From NCBI GenBank assembly GCA_025996865.1, contig BNTV01000014.1, positions 1-63,384 of the forward strand: a stretch of DNA of 63,384 nucleotides. Reading direction: 5' to 3'. The first letter of the stretch is position 1, and each line of letters begins with the position of its first letter. Of this stretch, positions 41,546 through 50,700 are shown in pieces. The notes under the pieces were generated by a model. That model made no database searches, was not told the DNA's origin, and saw only the letters and a list, made by a program, of their open reading frames with translations. This DNA comes from Bacteroidia bacterium (GTDB lineage Bacteria > Bacteroidota > Bacteroidia > Bacteroidales > Azobacteroidaceae). A program made the position numbers and the translations under genes.

Positions 41546-44500
41546 TACTTTCTCTCCACCAACACTGCAAAACCGGCACCACAAACATAGTCATACATTG
41601 AATCAACATGCCGCCGAAAGTCGGAATCGCCATCGGCACCATAATATCGGCGCCTTTACCGGTCGAAGTCAGTACCGGCAGAAGTGCGATAAGTGTAGTG
41701 GCAGTGGTCATCGCAGCAGGACGGACGCGCTTCAGGCCGGCATAAACGACGGCTTCCCGGATTTCGTTTTTTGTCTGCGGATTTCGTTCAATAAATGTAT
41801 CGTGGATATAAGTTCCCATCAACACACCATCGTCGGTAGCAATGCCGAACAAGGCGATAAAACCTACCCAAACGGCAATGCTCAGATTGATAGTATGCAT
41901 TTGGAATAAATCGCGTACATTTTCCCCGCCAATGGGAAAATTCATAAACCAAGGTTGTCCGTAAAGCCACAACAAAATAAATCCGCCTGCAAAAGCGACA
42001 AATACACCTGAAAAATGTATCAATGAAGCAGTTACAGTTCGAAATTGAAAATAAAGCACCAACAAAATAGCGATCAAGCAAAGCGGGATAACGATGAGCA
42101 AACGATTGGCTGCCCGTTGCTGTTGCTCGTAATTGCCTGCAAATTTATAAGATACTCCTGCCGGAAGTTTCAATTCACCCGAACTGATTTTTTCTTTTAA
42201 TAATTGACCGGCTTCCTGCACCACATCCACTTCCGCCTTGCCCGACTGTTTGTCGAAAATCACATAACCGGTCAGGAAAGTGTTTTCGCTTTGAATCATC
42301 TGTGCGCCTTTGGTATATTCGATGTCTGCAACTTCACTCAAAGGTATTTGTGCACCGGTTGCCGTCGGAATCAGGAGATGGGACAAAGCATCCGGATCGT
42401 CGCGTAATTCGCGGGGATAGCGCAATCGAACAGGAAAACGTTCGCGGCCTTCGACAGTGGTAGTCAGCGTCATACCTCCTATGGCCGATTCGATCACTTC
42501 CTGCAAATCGGCAATGGTAATTCCGTATCGCGCCATGTTTTGTCTGTTCAGCTTGATTTCGATATACGGCGCACCGACGGCGCGGTCGTAAAACACAGTA
42601 GAAGGCAGGATTGACGGCGATTCTTTCAATGCCGTTTCTAAGGCTTTTCCGGCTTGTTCGATACTTTCCAAGTCCGGCCCCGACACTTTCAATCCCATCG
42701 GGGCGCGCATCCCTGTCGAAAGCATAACCAAACGAGCTTCAATCGGTTGCAACTTCGGCGAAGAAGTCAGCCCCGGCAAATGCGAGACATTAACGATTTC
42801 CTGCCAAATGTCGTTTGTGTTTTTAATCTGTGGTCGCCATTGCCGAAAATATTTACCGTTTTTATCCGGAATTAATTGAGATTTGAGAATGGAGAGTCGA
42901 GAATTTGAGTAGCGTTCTTTTTCATTTTCAACTTTCAATTCGCCATTCTCCATTCGAAGTAAAAATTCACCTTTGGAATTGGTTTTGAAACGCATCCGAT
43001 GGCCGTCTTCATCCAAAATATATTCGGAACGATAATTGATTGTGTTCTCAAACATCTGCACCGGTGCGGGATCAAGCGCCGAATTGACCCGTCCCCATTT
43101 GCCGACGGTCACTTCCACTTCGGGAATGGAACTGATGCGTTTGTCCACAGTTTCAATCAGTTGCAGATTTTGTTCGATGCCGGTATGCGGCATACTCGTC
43201 GGCATCAGTAAGAACGAGCCTTCGTCGAGGCTCGGCATAAATTCTTCGCCCATTCCCCGCCAGATCCATATTCCGAGAATCAAGGTCACGATGGGTATCA
43301 GCATGAATTTCCAACGATTGGCAAGACACCATCGCAAAATGCGTTCGTAGAAAACCACCAACGACCACAAAGTGGCGAGAATAATGCCGATAGCAAACAC
43401 CACAAACACAAAATTCAGCGGTAAACCCGCTCCGGTGCCAACCGGTAACCATTCGGCGGTGAGATATAAAATGGCGATTATCAGGACTGCAAAGGTGATT
43501 ATTGTTCGGCTTCTTTTTGATCTTAAAAATCTTAAGATCTTTAAATCCCTCAAAGGTCTCGGCAACCTAATCGAAAACACCCAATAAGCAATTGTCGGCA
43601 ACAACACAAAACCGAGCAGAAATGCTGAAAGCAGCGCAAATGTTTTGGTATATGCCAGCGGCCTAAAGAGCTTTCCTTCCTGTGCTTGCATGGCAAAAAC
43701 CGGCAGAAAACTGATAATTGTCGTTAGCATGGCAGTAGCCAATGCACCGGAAACCTCTTTGGTGCTACGGTAAATCAAATCCGTTAATTCCGTAGAGACA
43801 AGGCATTGCCTTGTCTCTATACCTGATGCCTGCAATTTTTTCAAGATATTCTCCACAATCACCACGCCGACATCCACCATCACGCCGATGGCTATTGCAA
43901 TACCCGACAACGCAACAATATTCGCATCCACCTTTGTATAACGCATGATGATAAAAGCAGCAAGCACCGCTATCGGCAACAATCCCGAAATAATTGCCGA
44001 AGCTCGCAGATTGAAAATCAGAACGATAACGACAATAATACAAATCAGTATTTCGTGTGTCAAAGCTGTTTCAAGTGTTCCGATGGTTTCTTTGATAAGC
44101 CCTGAACGGTCATAAAACGGTACAACCGTCACTTTCGAAATGGTGCCGTCTGCCAATTTTTTCTGGGGAAGTCCCGCCGACATTTCTTCAATCTTGGCTT
44201 TGACGTGGTTAATCACTTCCATCGGATTGGAGCCGTAGCGGGCAACGACCACGCCGCCAACGGCTTCTATTCCTTCTTTGTCCAATCCTCCGCGACGGGT
44301 GGCAGGGCCGAAATTGACCACAGCTACATCTTTGATTCTCACAGGAATACCTTCGCGGACAGTGATAACGGCTTCTTCCAAATCGGACAGGTTTTTGATG
44401 TAACCCAAGCCCCGTACTAAATATTCGACTTTGTTCAACTCGATGGTTTCCGCACCGATGTCGAGATTGCTTTTTTGCACGGCGTTCATCACATCCATTA

Positions 44501-45164
44501 TTGAGACATTGTACGCACGCATGGCATTGGGATTAATTTCGACCTGGTATTCTTTCACAAAACCGCCGGCAGAGGCGACTTCCGATACACCTTCAGCCGA
44601 TGAAAGCGAATATTTAACGTAAAAATCCTGGATGGTGCGCAATTCATCGGGGTCCCAGCCGCCGGTGGGTTTGCCGGTTTCCGGATCCCGTCCTTCCAAA
44701 GTGTACCAAAAGACTTGTCCGAGGGCAGTGGCATCGGGACCTAAAGTGGGTTGGACACCTTCGGGTAACATTCCCGCCGGCAAGGAATTGAGCTTTTCCA
44801 ATATTCGCGAACGGCTCCAATAAAATTCTACATTATCGTCAAAAATAATGTAAATGAACGACATACCGAACATGGACGAACTGCGGATCGTTTTCACACC
44901 CGGAATACCGAGCAACGAAGTCGTGAGCGGATAAGTGATCTGCTCCTGAATATCTTTGGGTGAACGCCCCATCCATTCGGTAGCGACAATCTGCTGATTC
45001 TCACCGATATCGGGAATAGCATCCACCGGTACGGGATCGGACGGCAACCGGCCTTTATGCCAGTCAAAAGGGGCAACTGAAACGCCCCATAACAGGATAA
45101 TAATCAGTAACAATGCCGTTATTAGCCGGTTATCAAGAAAATATTTGATAAGTTTGTTTAGCAT
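41532..45164 (-). CDS. cusA: CusA/CzcA family heavy-metal efflux RND transporter
   Basis: An inner-membrane proton-driven pump (1210 residues from 45164; the frame continues to 45191). It has RND repeats with periplasmic pore domains: PVDAIPDIGENQQIVATEWMGRSPKDIQEQITYPL (near 30-65), the IDVGVVIVENI-type helix (near 430-445) and TTIISFLPVFAMQ, and the second half with GATDDGVLM-type charged residues in TM10. Methionine-rich GFAMPM-like motifs place it in the CusA Cu/Ag branch. Two in-frame repeat insertions lengthen it (near residues 475 and 760), giving 1210-1219 residues against about 1040-1050 normally, together with Bacteroidota-type extensions. Confidence 0.95.
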   Translation of the reverse strand: MLNKLIKYFLDNRLITALLLIIILLWGVSVAPFDWHKGRLPSDPVPVDAIPDIGENQQIVATEWMGRSPKDIQEQITYPLTTSLLGIPGVKTIRSSSMFGMSFIYIIFDDNVEFYWSRSRILEKLNSLPAGMLPEGVQPTLGPDATALGQVFWYTLEGRDPETGKPTGGWDPDELRTIQDFYVKYSLSSAEGVSEVASAGGFVKEYQVEINPNAMRAYNVSIMDVMNAVQKSNLDIGAETIELNKVEYLVRGLGYIKNLSDLEEAVITVREGIPVRIKDVAVVNFGPATRRGGLDKEGIEAVGGVVVARYGSNPMEVINHVKAKIEEMSAGLPQKKLADGTISKVTVVPFYDRSGLIKETIGTLETALTHEILICIIVVIVLIFNLRASAIISGLLPIAVLAAFIIMRYTKVDANIVALSGIAIAIGVMVDVGVVIVENILKKLQASGIETRQCLVSTELTDLIYRSTKEVSGALATAMLTTIISFLPVFAMQAQEGKLFRPLAYTKTFALLSAFLLGFVLLPTIAYWVFSIRLPRPLRDLKILRFLRSKRSRTIITFAVLIIAILYLTAEWLPVGTGAGLPLNFVFVVFAIGIILATLWSLVVFYERILRWCLANRWKFMLIPIVTLILGIWIWRGMGEEFMPSLDEGSFLLMPTSMPHTGIEQNLQLIETVDKRISSIPEVEVTVGKWGRVNSALDPAPVQMFENTINYRSEYILDEDGHRMRFKTNSKGEFLLRMENGELKVENEKERYSNSRLSILKSQLIPDKNGKYFRQWRPQIKNTNDIWQEIVNVSHLPGLTSSPKLQPIEARLVMLSTGMRAPMGLKVSGPDLESIEQAGKALETALKESPSILPSTVFYDRAVGAPYIEIKLNRQNMARYGITIADLQEVIESAIGGMTLTTTVEGRERFPVRLRYPRELRDDPDALSHLLIPTATGAQIPLSEVADIEYTKGAQMIQSENTFLTGYVIFDKQSGKAEVDVVQEAGQLLKEKISSGELKLPAGVSYKFAGNYEQQQRAANRLLIVIPLCLIAILLVLYFQFRTVTASLIHFSGVFVAFAGGFILLWLYGQPWFMNFPIGGENVRDLFQMHTINLSIAVWVGFIALFGIATDDGVLMGTYIHDTFIERNPQTKNEIREAVVYAGLKRVRPAAMTTATTLIALLPVLTSTGKGADIMVPMAIPTFGGMLIQCMTMFVVPVLQCWWRESKIKS
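42885..42955. repeat. Inverted-repeat insert in cusA (MENGEL type)
   Basis: gagaatggagag near 42885 and attctccattc near 42944 are imperfect arms with a central spacer. Read on the minus strand it encodes RMENGELKVENEKERYSNSR. The phrase MENGELKVEN is what intergenic repeats of Bacteroidales encode when they land in a gene. Confidence 0.8.
43793..43819. repeat. 27-bp palindrome in frame in cusA
   Basis: tagagacaaggca, one base, tgccttgtctcta: perfect 13-bp arms. It adds exactly nine codons (about IETRQCLVS) to the loop after TM4 of CusA. Confidence 0.9.
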
Positions 45165-45200
45165 TTTTTTAGAAATAGGATAATTAGACAAAAAAACATA

Positions 45201-45232
45201 GATTGCTTCGGGCTATTGCCCTCGCAATGACG
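45201..45232. repeat. Interspersed hairpin repeat upstream of cusA
   Basis: gattgcttcgggc and gccctcgcaatgacg form a hairpin (attgc/gcaat with gggc/gccc) just upstream of cusA. The sequence is of a kind found in many copies in bacterial genomes. Confidence 0.6.
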
Positions 45233-45251
45233 TTTCAAAAGATTGCCTTAA

Positions 45252-45635
45252 TCAAATTCTATAAATGCAAATCAGGTGGCGCATTTCTGCGCTATATCGC
45301 GCCAAACCGCCGGGTGGAAAGACTTGTTGTAATAGAAGACCGTTTTCGCAGGGGAAAATCAAATCGCCACTCATTACAAAGAATAAAGGATGCAGAAAAG
45401 CAGGTGTTTGAATATCCGTATCTGTTTGGTGAATGGGAAATGAGTCGGTTTTAACTTTTAAGATTTTGTTGGAACAACAATTCGGACCATTTTTTTTACA
45501 ACAGGATTTCGGCAAATCCTTTTTGACAAAACCCACAGAATGCAGTTCGCCTTTGCAATAATGAAAGGCAATCGACGGCTGAACGGCTGTCAATAGCAAA
45601 CCAATGAGTAATATAAAAGATATTGTCCGTTTCAT
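45252..45635 (-). CDS. HYC_CC_PP family protein
   Basis: A 127-residue protein with a signal peptide (MKRTISFILLIGLLLTAVQPSIA). The mature part starts FHYCKGELHSVGF and has GPNCCSNKIL and paired cysteines (SCCKKNGPNCC near residues 50-61), the features that name the HYC_CC_PP family. It is found beside Cu/Ag efflux genes in Bacteroidota and is thought to bind copper. The start at 45635 lies 9 bases downstream of the -7 box of a near-consensus promoter; the open frame continues upstream to 45950, but this part belongs to another, unassigned sequence. It is the first gene of the efflux operon. Confidence 0.85.
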   Translation of the reverse strand: MKRTISFILLIGLLLTAVQPSIAFHYCKGELHSVGFVKKDLPKSCCKKNGPNCCSNKILKVKTDSFPIHQTDTDIQTPAFLHPLFFVMSGDLIFPCENGLLLQQVFPPGGLARYSAEMRHLICIYRI

Positions 45636-45950
45636 ATTCGCCACAAATGTAATATTTATTTTTGGAATAACAATTTTTTTAGGTGTCTTTGCCTTGTTGT
45701 GCAAGTATAACATTATTCCCCATCCTTTGTTTGTCGTATCTTCAAACGCTTTTTTGTCCCAATGGTCGCCATTCTTATAAACGAACGCCCTCACGTCGGA
45801 AGTTTTGTAATAGATTTTCTCGTTCTCGCCGAAAACTTCATTTGCGCCTGCCGATGCGTTGATGACTTTGAAAATATCGCATATCCTGCCGTACAACTTT
45901 TCCATCCATTTGTTAAAATAATCATCGTTTACAAACATAATATCTCGCAT
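45636..45950 (-). CDS. Unassigned open frame upstream of HYC_CC
   Basis: About 105 codons in frame with the HYC_CC gene, starting MRDIMFVNDDYFNKWMEKLYGR and containing KYYKTSDVRAFVYKNGDHW and FEDTTNKGWGIM. Its composition is that of a real protein (mixed charged and aromatic residues), but I do not recognise it and no stop separates it from the next gene. It may be a gene fragment fused by chance in the promoter region, or an N-terminal extension. Low confidence that it is expressed. Confidence 0.3.
45644..45673 (-). promoter_or_regulatory. Promoter of the copper/silver efflux operon
   Basis: TTG (45673-45671), 19 bases, TACATTTG (45651-45644) on the minus strand, leaving a leader of only a few bases before the ATG at 45635. 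Confidence 0.7.
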
Positions 45951-46026
45951 TAAAAGTTAGCGTCAATAGCAACGCCGACACAAAAGTATGTACATGATTT
46001 TTGAGAAAAGAGCGATTTCTGGTACA

Positions 46027-46209
46027 TTATAAGTGGATGTGCTGTGGATAATAAAAAAACAGGGGTGTACCATCAGATTTTACATCCATAAACCTACCTG
46101 TACCAGAATCACGTTTAACAAACGTCCCTGTTTTTGGATTATAGGTTTGTGTCCTACCTCTAACAGCTCCATTGCGATGTCCATCACCGACTTTTCCATT
46201 TCTTGCCAT
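46027..46209 (-). CDS. Small conserved protein, C-terminus altered
   Basis: A 60-residue protein starting MARNGKVGDGHRNGAVRGRTQTYNPKTGTFVKRDSGTGRFMDVKSDGTP. This pattern (GDGHRxGAV, YNPKT, KRDxxTGRFMD) is that of a widespread small basic protein with no known function. Most relatives end with a lysine-rich FKGVRKEK-type tail; here the last 11 residues are LFFYYPQHIHL, after a run of T. That suggests a frameshift or a rearranged 3' end. The gene is intact in its N-terminal 49 residues. Confidence 0.6.
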   Translation of the reverse strand: MARNGKVGDGHRNGAVRGRTQTYNPKTGTFVKRDSGTGRFMDVKSDGTPLFFYYPQHIHL

Positions 46210-46388
46210 AACAAAAAAATTAAATTGTTAAAAACTAATGCCCTTATACATCACGGAGTTAGGACTTGTTCCGGTAGAATGCCAAAGGGTTACCAACCCC
46301 GTTAAACTTCTACTGTTTTAATACATTCCGAATAAATGCCTTAGAAGTTGCTGCTTCCGAGGCATTGCTTTTTCATTTCTGTGGTACA

Positions 46389-46628
46389 TTATCCATTTAA
46401 TCTGATTCTTACGTCTTCTTTTATTTTCACATTGCTATGAATAAAACTATAACTATCAAGCAATTGTGTTACCTCATTATAGATGTTCCCTTTCTTCTTG
46501 GTGTCTTTAATTGTAACAATAAGGCAAAATTCCTGACTTGGTTCTTCTCTATCTCGAACAGATTTTACCTCTGTGAAATTTCTAAATAATCCTGTTAATT
46601 TAAGCTCCCACGTAATATATTTAACCAA
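46389..46628 (-). CDS. Hypothetical protein
   Basis: A 79-residue protein, MVKYITWELKLTGLFRNFTEV...CLIVTIKDTKKKGNIYNEVTQLLDSYSFIHSNVKIKEDVRIRLNG. The alternating pattern suggests a small beta/alpha domain. I know no family. It lies between the small conserved protein and the recombinase remnant, possibly part of the defence island's cargo. A hairpin (atgcctt...gaggcat, near 46347-46370) follows on the minus strand. Confidence 0.45.
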   Translation of the reverse strand: MVKYITWELKLTGLFRNFTEVKSVRDREEPSQEFCLIVTIKDTKKKGNIYNEVTQLLDSYSFIHSNVKIKEDVRIRLNG

Positions 46629-46657
46629 AACCGTAATAATAATTGGATTTATCGTTA

Positions 46658-46993
46658 TTAAAAGTTGCCTCTCATCCCTTTAACAAATTCCGCCACAGTG
46701 AGCCTGTGTACACCCAATATGCGGGCGATAGCGCTTTTTGACACCTTTTTATCTAATAGCGTTTTGATTTCCGCTTCCTTTCCGGTAAGTTTTTTGATTT
46801 TCGATTTACTCCCTTTGGGGCGACCGAGGACAACACCTTCAGCACGTTTGCGGGCAAGCGCCTCTTTTGTCCGTTGTGAGATGAGATTGCGCTCGATTTC
46901 GGCAGAAAGACCGAAAGCAAAGGCGAGGACTTTGGAATTAATATCACTGCCCAGTCGGTAATTGTCTTTGATTGTCCAAACCTGAATGTCGCT
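46658..46993 (-). pseudogene. Truncated Mpi-type serine recombinase
   Basis: The C-terminal 111 codons of a DNA invertase/resolvase: DIQVWTIKDNYRLGSDINSK, then AFGLSAEIERNLISQRTKEALARKRAEGVVLGRPKGSK, then a helix-turn-helix (KSAIARILGVHRLTVAEF) and a stop at 46658. The N-terminal half with the catalytic serine is missing; the frame closes just upstream, three bases from the end of the HEPN-like gene. Mpi is the Bacteroides master invertase that flips many promoters. The break lies exactly at the edge of the defence operon, so insertion or recombination there probably destroyed it. Confidence 0.85.
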
Positions 46994-46996
46994 CTA

Positions 46997-47713
46997 TCAA
47001 TACTGTATTTTACCCAACTGATTATCGTCTATATCTGAAAAATCCTGAATTTGAAAACTATATGTCTTAGAATCTTTGGAAAAATTGCCAAAAATAAATT
47101 GTCGTGTTAAGGCTCGAAAGAATTTCTCTAACCGAATAATAATCTCTATATTTGTATCAGAATATATTTTATCAAGTTGATTTGGAATAATCAATGATTC
47201 ATCAAACTGTTTTTCACCATAAATTTCTTTGCCAATTTGGGTTTCCAATTTCTCCCATTCGTCTTTTGGGTTAAAATTGTTACTTTTTCCAAGTATTGCA
47301 TCAATATTAAAATAACGCCCACCTTTTCCATATTCCGATAAAACATGACAAATGCTATTTACAAAAGTATCTTTTATGATAATATCATAATCCATAGCAG
47401 CAAATGGACGATTAACAGGAATGCAAATTTTCTCGATTTCATTTTTTAAAAACGAAAAGTCGTGTCCGTTTTTATTTTTCCAAATCTCATCAGAATTTGG
47501 AAAGCGATTATGTTTATCTTTAAAATTCAAACAAAGCATTGTTTTAAACAATCGTTCCAATCCGTTTGACAAAAACATAAAAACAGGTTCATAAAAATCA
47601 TTATTTGCTGATATTTTTTGTATTTCTCCCAAACCCGCTTTTAGTAATTTGATTGATTTTTCCAATTCAATGAATAAAATGATACTTTTATATTGGTTGT
47701 TCTGTTCACTCAT
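46997..47713 (-). CDS. HEPN-like accessory protein of the defence operon
   Basis: A 238-residue protein with no clear catalytic motif. The segment FLSNGLERLFKTMLCLNFKDK...FPNSDEIWKNKNGHDFSFLKNEIE (about residues 47-92) has the look of the HEPN-type helical proteins often found in defence islands (GLERLxKxxLCL, GHDL). A weak RxxxxH-like site cannot be confirmed. It is the last gene of the operon and overlaps the methylase by 4 bases (the two share ATGA). Its end abuts the recombinase remnant. Confidence 0.65.
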   Translation of the reverse strand: MSEQNNQYKSIILFIELEKSIKLLKAGLGEIQKISANNDFYEPVFMFLSNGLERLFKTMLCLNFKDKHNRFPNSDEIWKNKNGHDFSFLKNEIEKICIPVNRPFAAMDYDIIIKDTFVNSICHVLSEYGKGGRYFNIDAILGKSNNFNPKDEWEKLETQIGKEIYGEKQFDESLIIPNQLDKIYSDTNIEIIIRLEKFFRALTRQFIFGNFSKDSKTYSFQIQDFSDIDDNQLGKIQY

Positions 47714-50700
47714 ACCTTCCCCTCCACTATTTTTATTTCCTCCGCCGTCAATCCATACAATTCATAAACCAATTGGTCAATTTCATTTTCTAATTTGCTT
47801 GTGTCGGAATTTTTCTTTTTTGATTGCAAAATTTGTTCTACACAATCTATTATTTGTTGTTGGTCGTTTGCGACAACAATAGGTAGTTGTTGAATGGTAG
47901 CGTGCTTTAATGTGTATGCGCCACCTGCCGTCATAACGCCGATAAAACCAAAATAATATTTTAGCAGGTTGCTGTTGAGCAACCCCAAAAGATATTTTAT
48001 GGGAATATTTTCGGAAGTCAAAATATAACCGTTACTTGGCAAATAATGCTGTTTGTCATCGTAAGCATACGCCCATTTATCAGCCGTTAAACCCCAAATT
48101 ATTTTTTCAGATTTCTCAAATTCAGGATAATATGCAGTGTTATCTTGAATTTCAAACCATTTATAACTTCCGGGCTTTCTGCCGCCCTCTGTTTCATTTT
48201 CTTCTCTTGGTTTTAAATCTGAATAAAAGCCACTTAAATGGTTCTTTATAATAGGATATTTTTCAATATCAATTCCTTGTTTTGTGAAAACTAAAAAATC
48301 ATTATGTTCATTATAAATCCATTTTCTGATATTTCTGCCTTGCAAAAGCGGTTTAATAATCTGCTCATTGGCTTTATCGGCGGCAATGAGTTCTGTTTTC
48401 TTTTCAGCATCAATAATAAATGCGGGATTAAAACCTGTTGTAACACCACGAAAAACGGCAACACCGTTGAATATAGAAATTTTTTTGCCTGCATTTTCAA
48501 TTTTTGTTTTTATTATAAGTTGCTCGTTATCAGAAAACGACCATTCACTATCAGTTAACAGTGATTGCTTATATATCCCAAATTCCGATTGTTTCTCAAC
48601 AAATTTTTTTGTAAAATCGGCTTTTGTGAGTTTGTAAAATTTCTGATAGGTAAAATTATCTGCTTTTTCTTCGGTTTTCTTTATCCCTATTACAACACTC
48701 GAAACCAGTACATTATCAAAAACCTCAACTTGCTCAAAATCAATTACTTTATTTATTTGATTGTTTGTTAAAAGTTTACGAACAGGTTTTCCATATCCTG
48801 TATTGAAAAATTTATTTGTTGTTATATAATACAAATAACAGTTTGGTTTGCAAAGATTTAATCCTCTTTCAATAAAATAAACACTTAAATCGGAAGTTCC
48901 CGTTGCAACGGCATAGTCTTTTAAGAATGGTGCAATATCCTTTAATTTTTTTGCCTTTACATACGGCGGATTACCAATCACAATATCAAAACCTTGAGCC
49001 AAACCAAACATCCATTCGGAGTCAAAGAATGGAGAGGTTGAATTTTGGTCGTAAGGATTCCATTGGGCTAACTGTAGAGCATCATCCGGTGCAAAAGAGC
49101 CATTGGTTTCCAGTAATTTAGCTAACTTATTGCGCAGAATTTTATCTTCTTCCCGACATTCTTTCTTTTGTTTAGGTGTATTTGCCGAAAAATGTTTGTG
49201 TCGAATTTGCAGTAATTCCTTTTTTGTTACATCTATTTGTGGGTCTTCAAATAGATTTCCTTGCGCATTTTTTGGAACTAATCCGATTAAAGTATTGGCA
49301 GCAACAAATTTAGTTTCTAAATTCGGCAAAGGTTTTATGCCATAATTATCATCTATGTTTCCATTTGGAGTTTGTTCGCAAACGAGTGAAATAAAAAATC
49401 TAAGTTTGCTAATTTGGACAGCAATGGTTTGTATGTCAACACCAAATATGCAATTTTCTATCAGGTGCAATTTCAAATGGAAACGGTCTATCGTTTGGGG
49501 CAACCCCAATCTTTCCATTATTTCAATTGTTCGATTCAAAATACCCATTGGAAACGCACCTGAACCACAGGCGGGGTCAAGGATTTTGATTTTTAACAGG
49601 GCATTGTAAATGGCTGATTTTTCGTTGGTTGACAGACTTTCCAAGTTTTCAAAACTTGGAAAGTCTATGCTCGTACATTGTTGCAAATATGCTTTCAACG
49701 ACTCGTCCACCATATAATTCACAATTTCACGTGGCGTGTAGAACGAGCCGGATTGTTTACGCGCCGTTTCCTTGGTTTCAGGATTATAAGCACCCAGCAA
49801 GTTCTCAAACACTTTTCCCAACAATTCAGGGTCGAGGGCTACTTCCACATCACTCGGAGTATTTTCTTCTATCGTGAAATTGTATCGTTTGAGAATCGAT
49901 ATCAGTCCTTTTTCTGATTCAAAGAAAAGGCAATTAGGCAGAAAGGCTCGTCTTTGTCGTCCTCCTTCGCGGCTAAATCCATCGTAATAAAAGATTTTTT
50001 CGTTATTGTCTTTTTCTTTATCCAAACATTCAAACAGGCCACCATTCAAAAAAGGAACTTGTTTGAACAAATCTATCATTTCTTCATTCGATTGCTTAAA
50101 CCATGTTCCTTCGTTGGCATCGCGAAACAATGTTTTGATACCATAATGTTCCTTTCCGACTCGTTTGTCATTCAAAGAAAAAGAAGCAAATGCCCGCTCA
50201 CTGATCGGTCTATTTAATGTAGCAAAAAACAAGTTTTGTAGGATAGCATTGTAATAATTTCCTGATTTTTCACTTGCCGCATCAAAATCTTTCAAAATGG
50301 CAGATAGTTTTTTAATATCGAAAATATCTTGGGGAATGAGCCGCTTTTGTTTGATAAACCACACAAACATCAAACGGGTAATAAGCCGAATTAAGTGTTC
50401 TTCTATTTTCCGGTCGTCGGTTTCCATATCAGTATCGTTGGGATAGGTAACTGCCATTTCATCACACAATGCCCATTGATACCAATCGAACAGTTCTTTA
50501 TAGAATTGTTTGGTAAGGGTCTCAACAGAAAAAGCCTCTTTCATATCGCCCAACGTTATATGACCGACTTTATCTGCAATGTTTTTTAGCCTGTCCGAAG
50601 CTGTTCGCGTACTCTCATTTTCGCCTAAAACGTATGTATATCGTTTAGGATTGGTATTTTGTGTCGTAAAATTTCCGGCATCGTCAATGACGGCTTCACT

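Noticed and set aside
46665..46961. Plus-strand frame of 98 codons, leucine/serine-rich
   Set aside because: The opposite strand carries a recognisable serine recombinase C-terminus, so this is a shadow.
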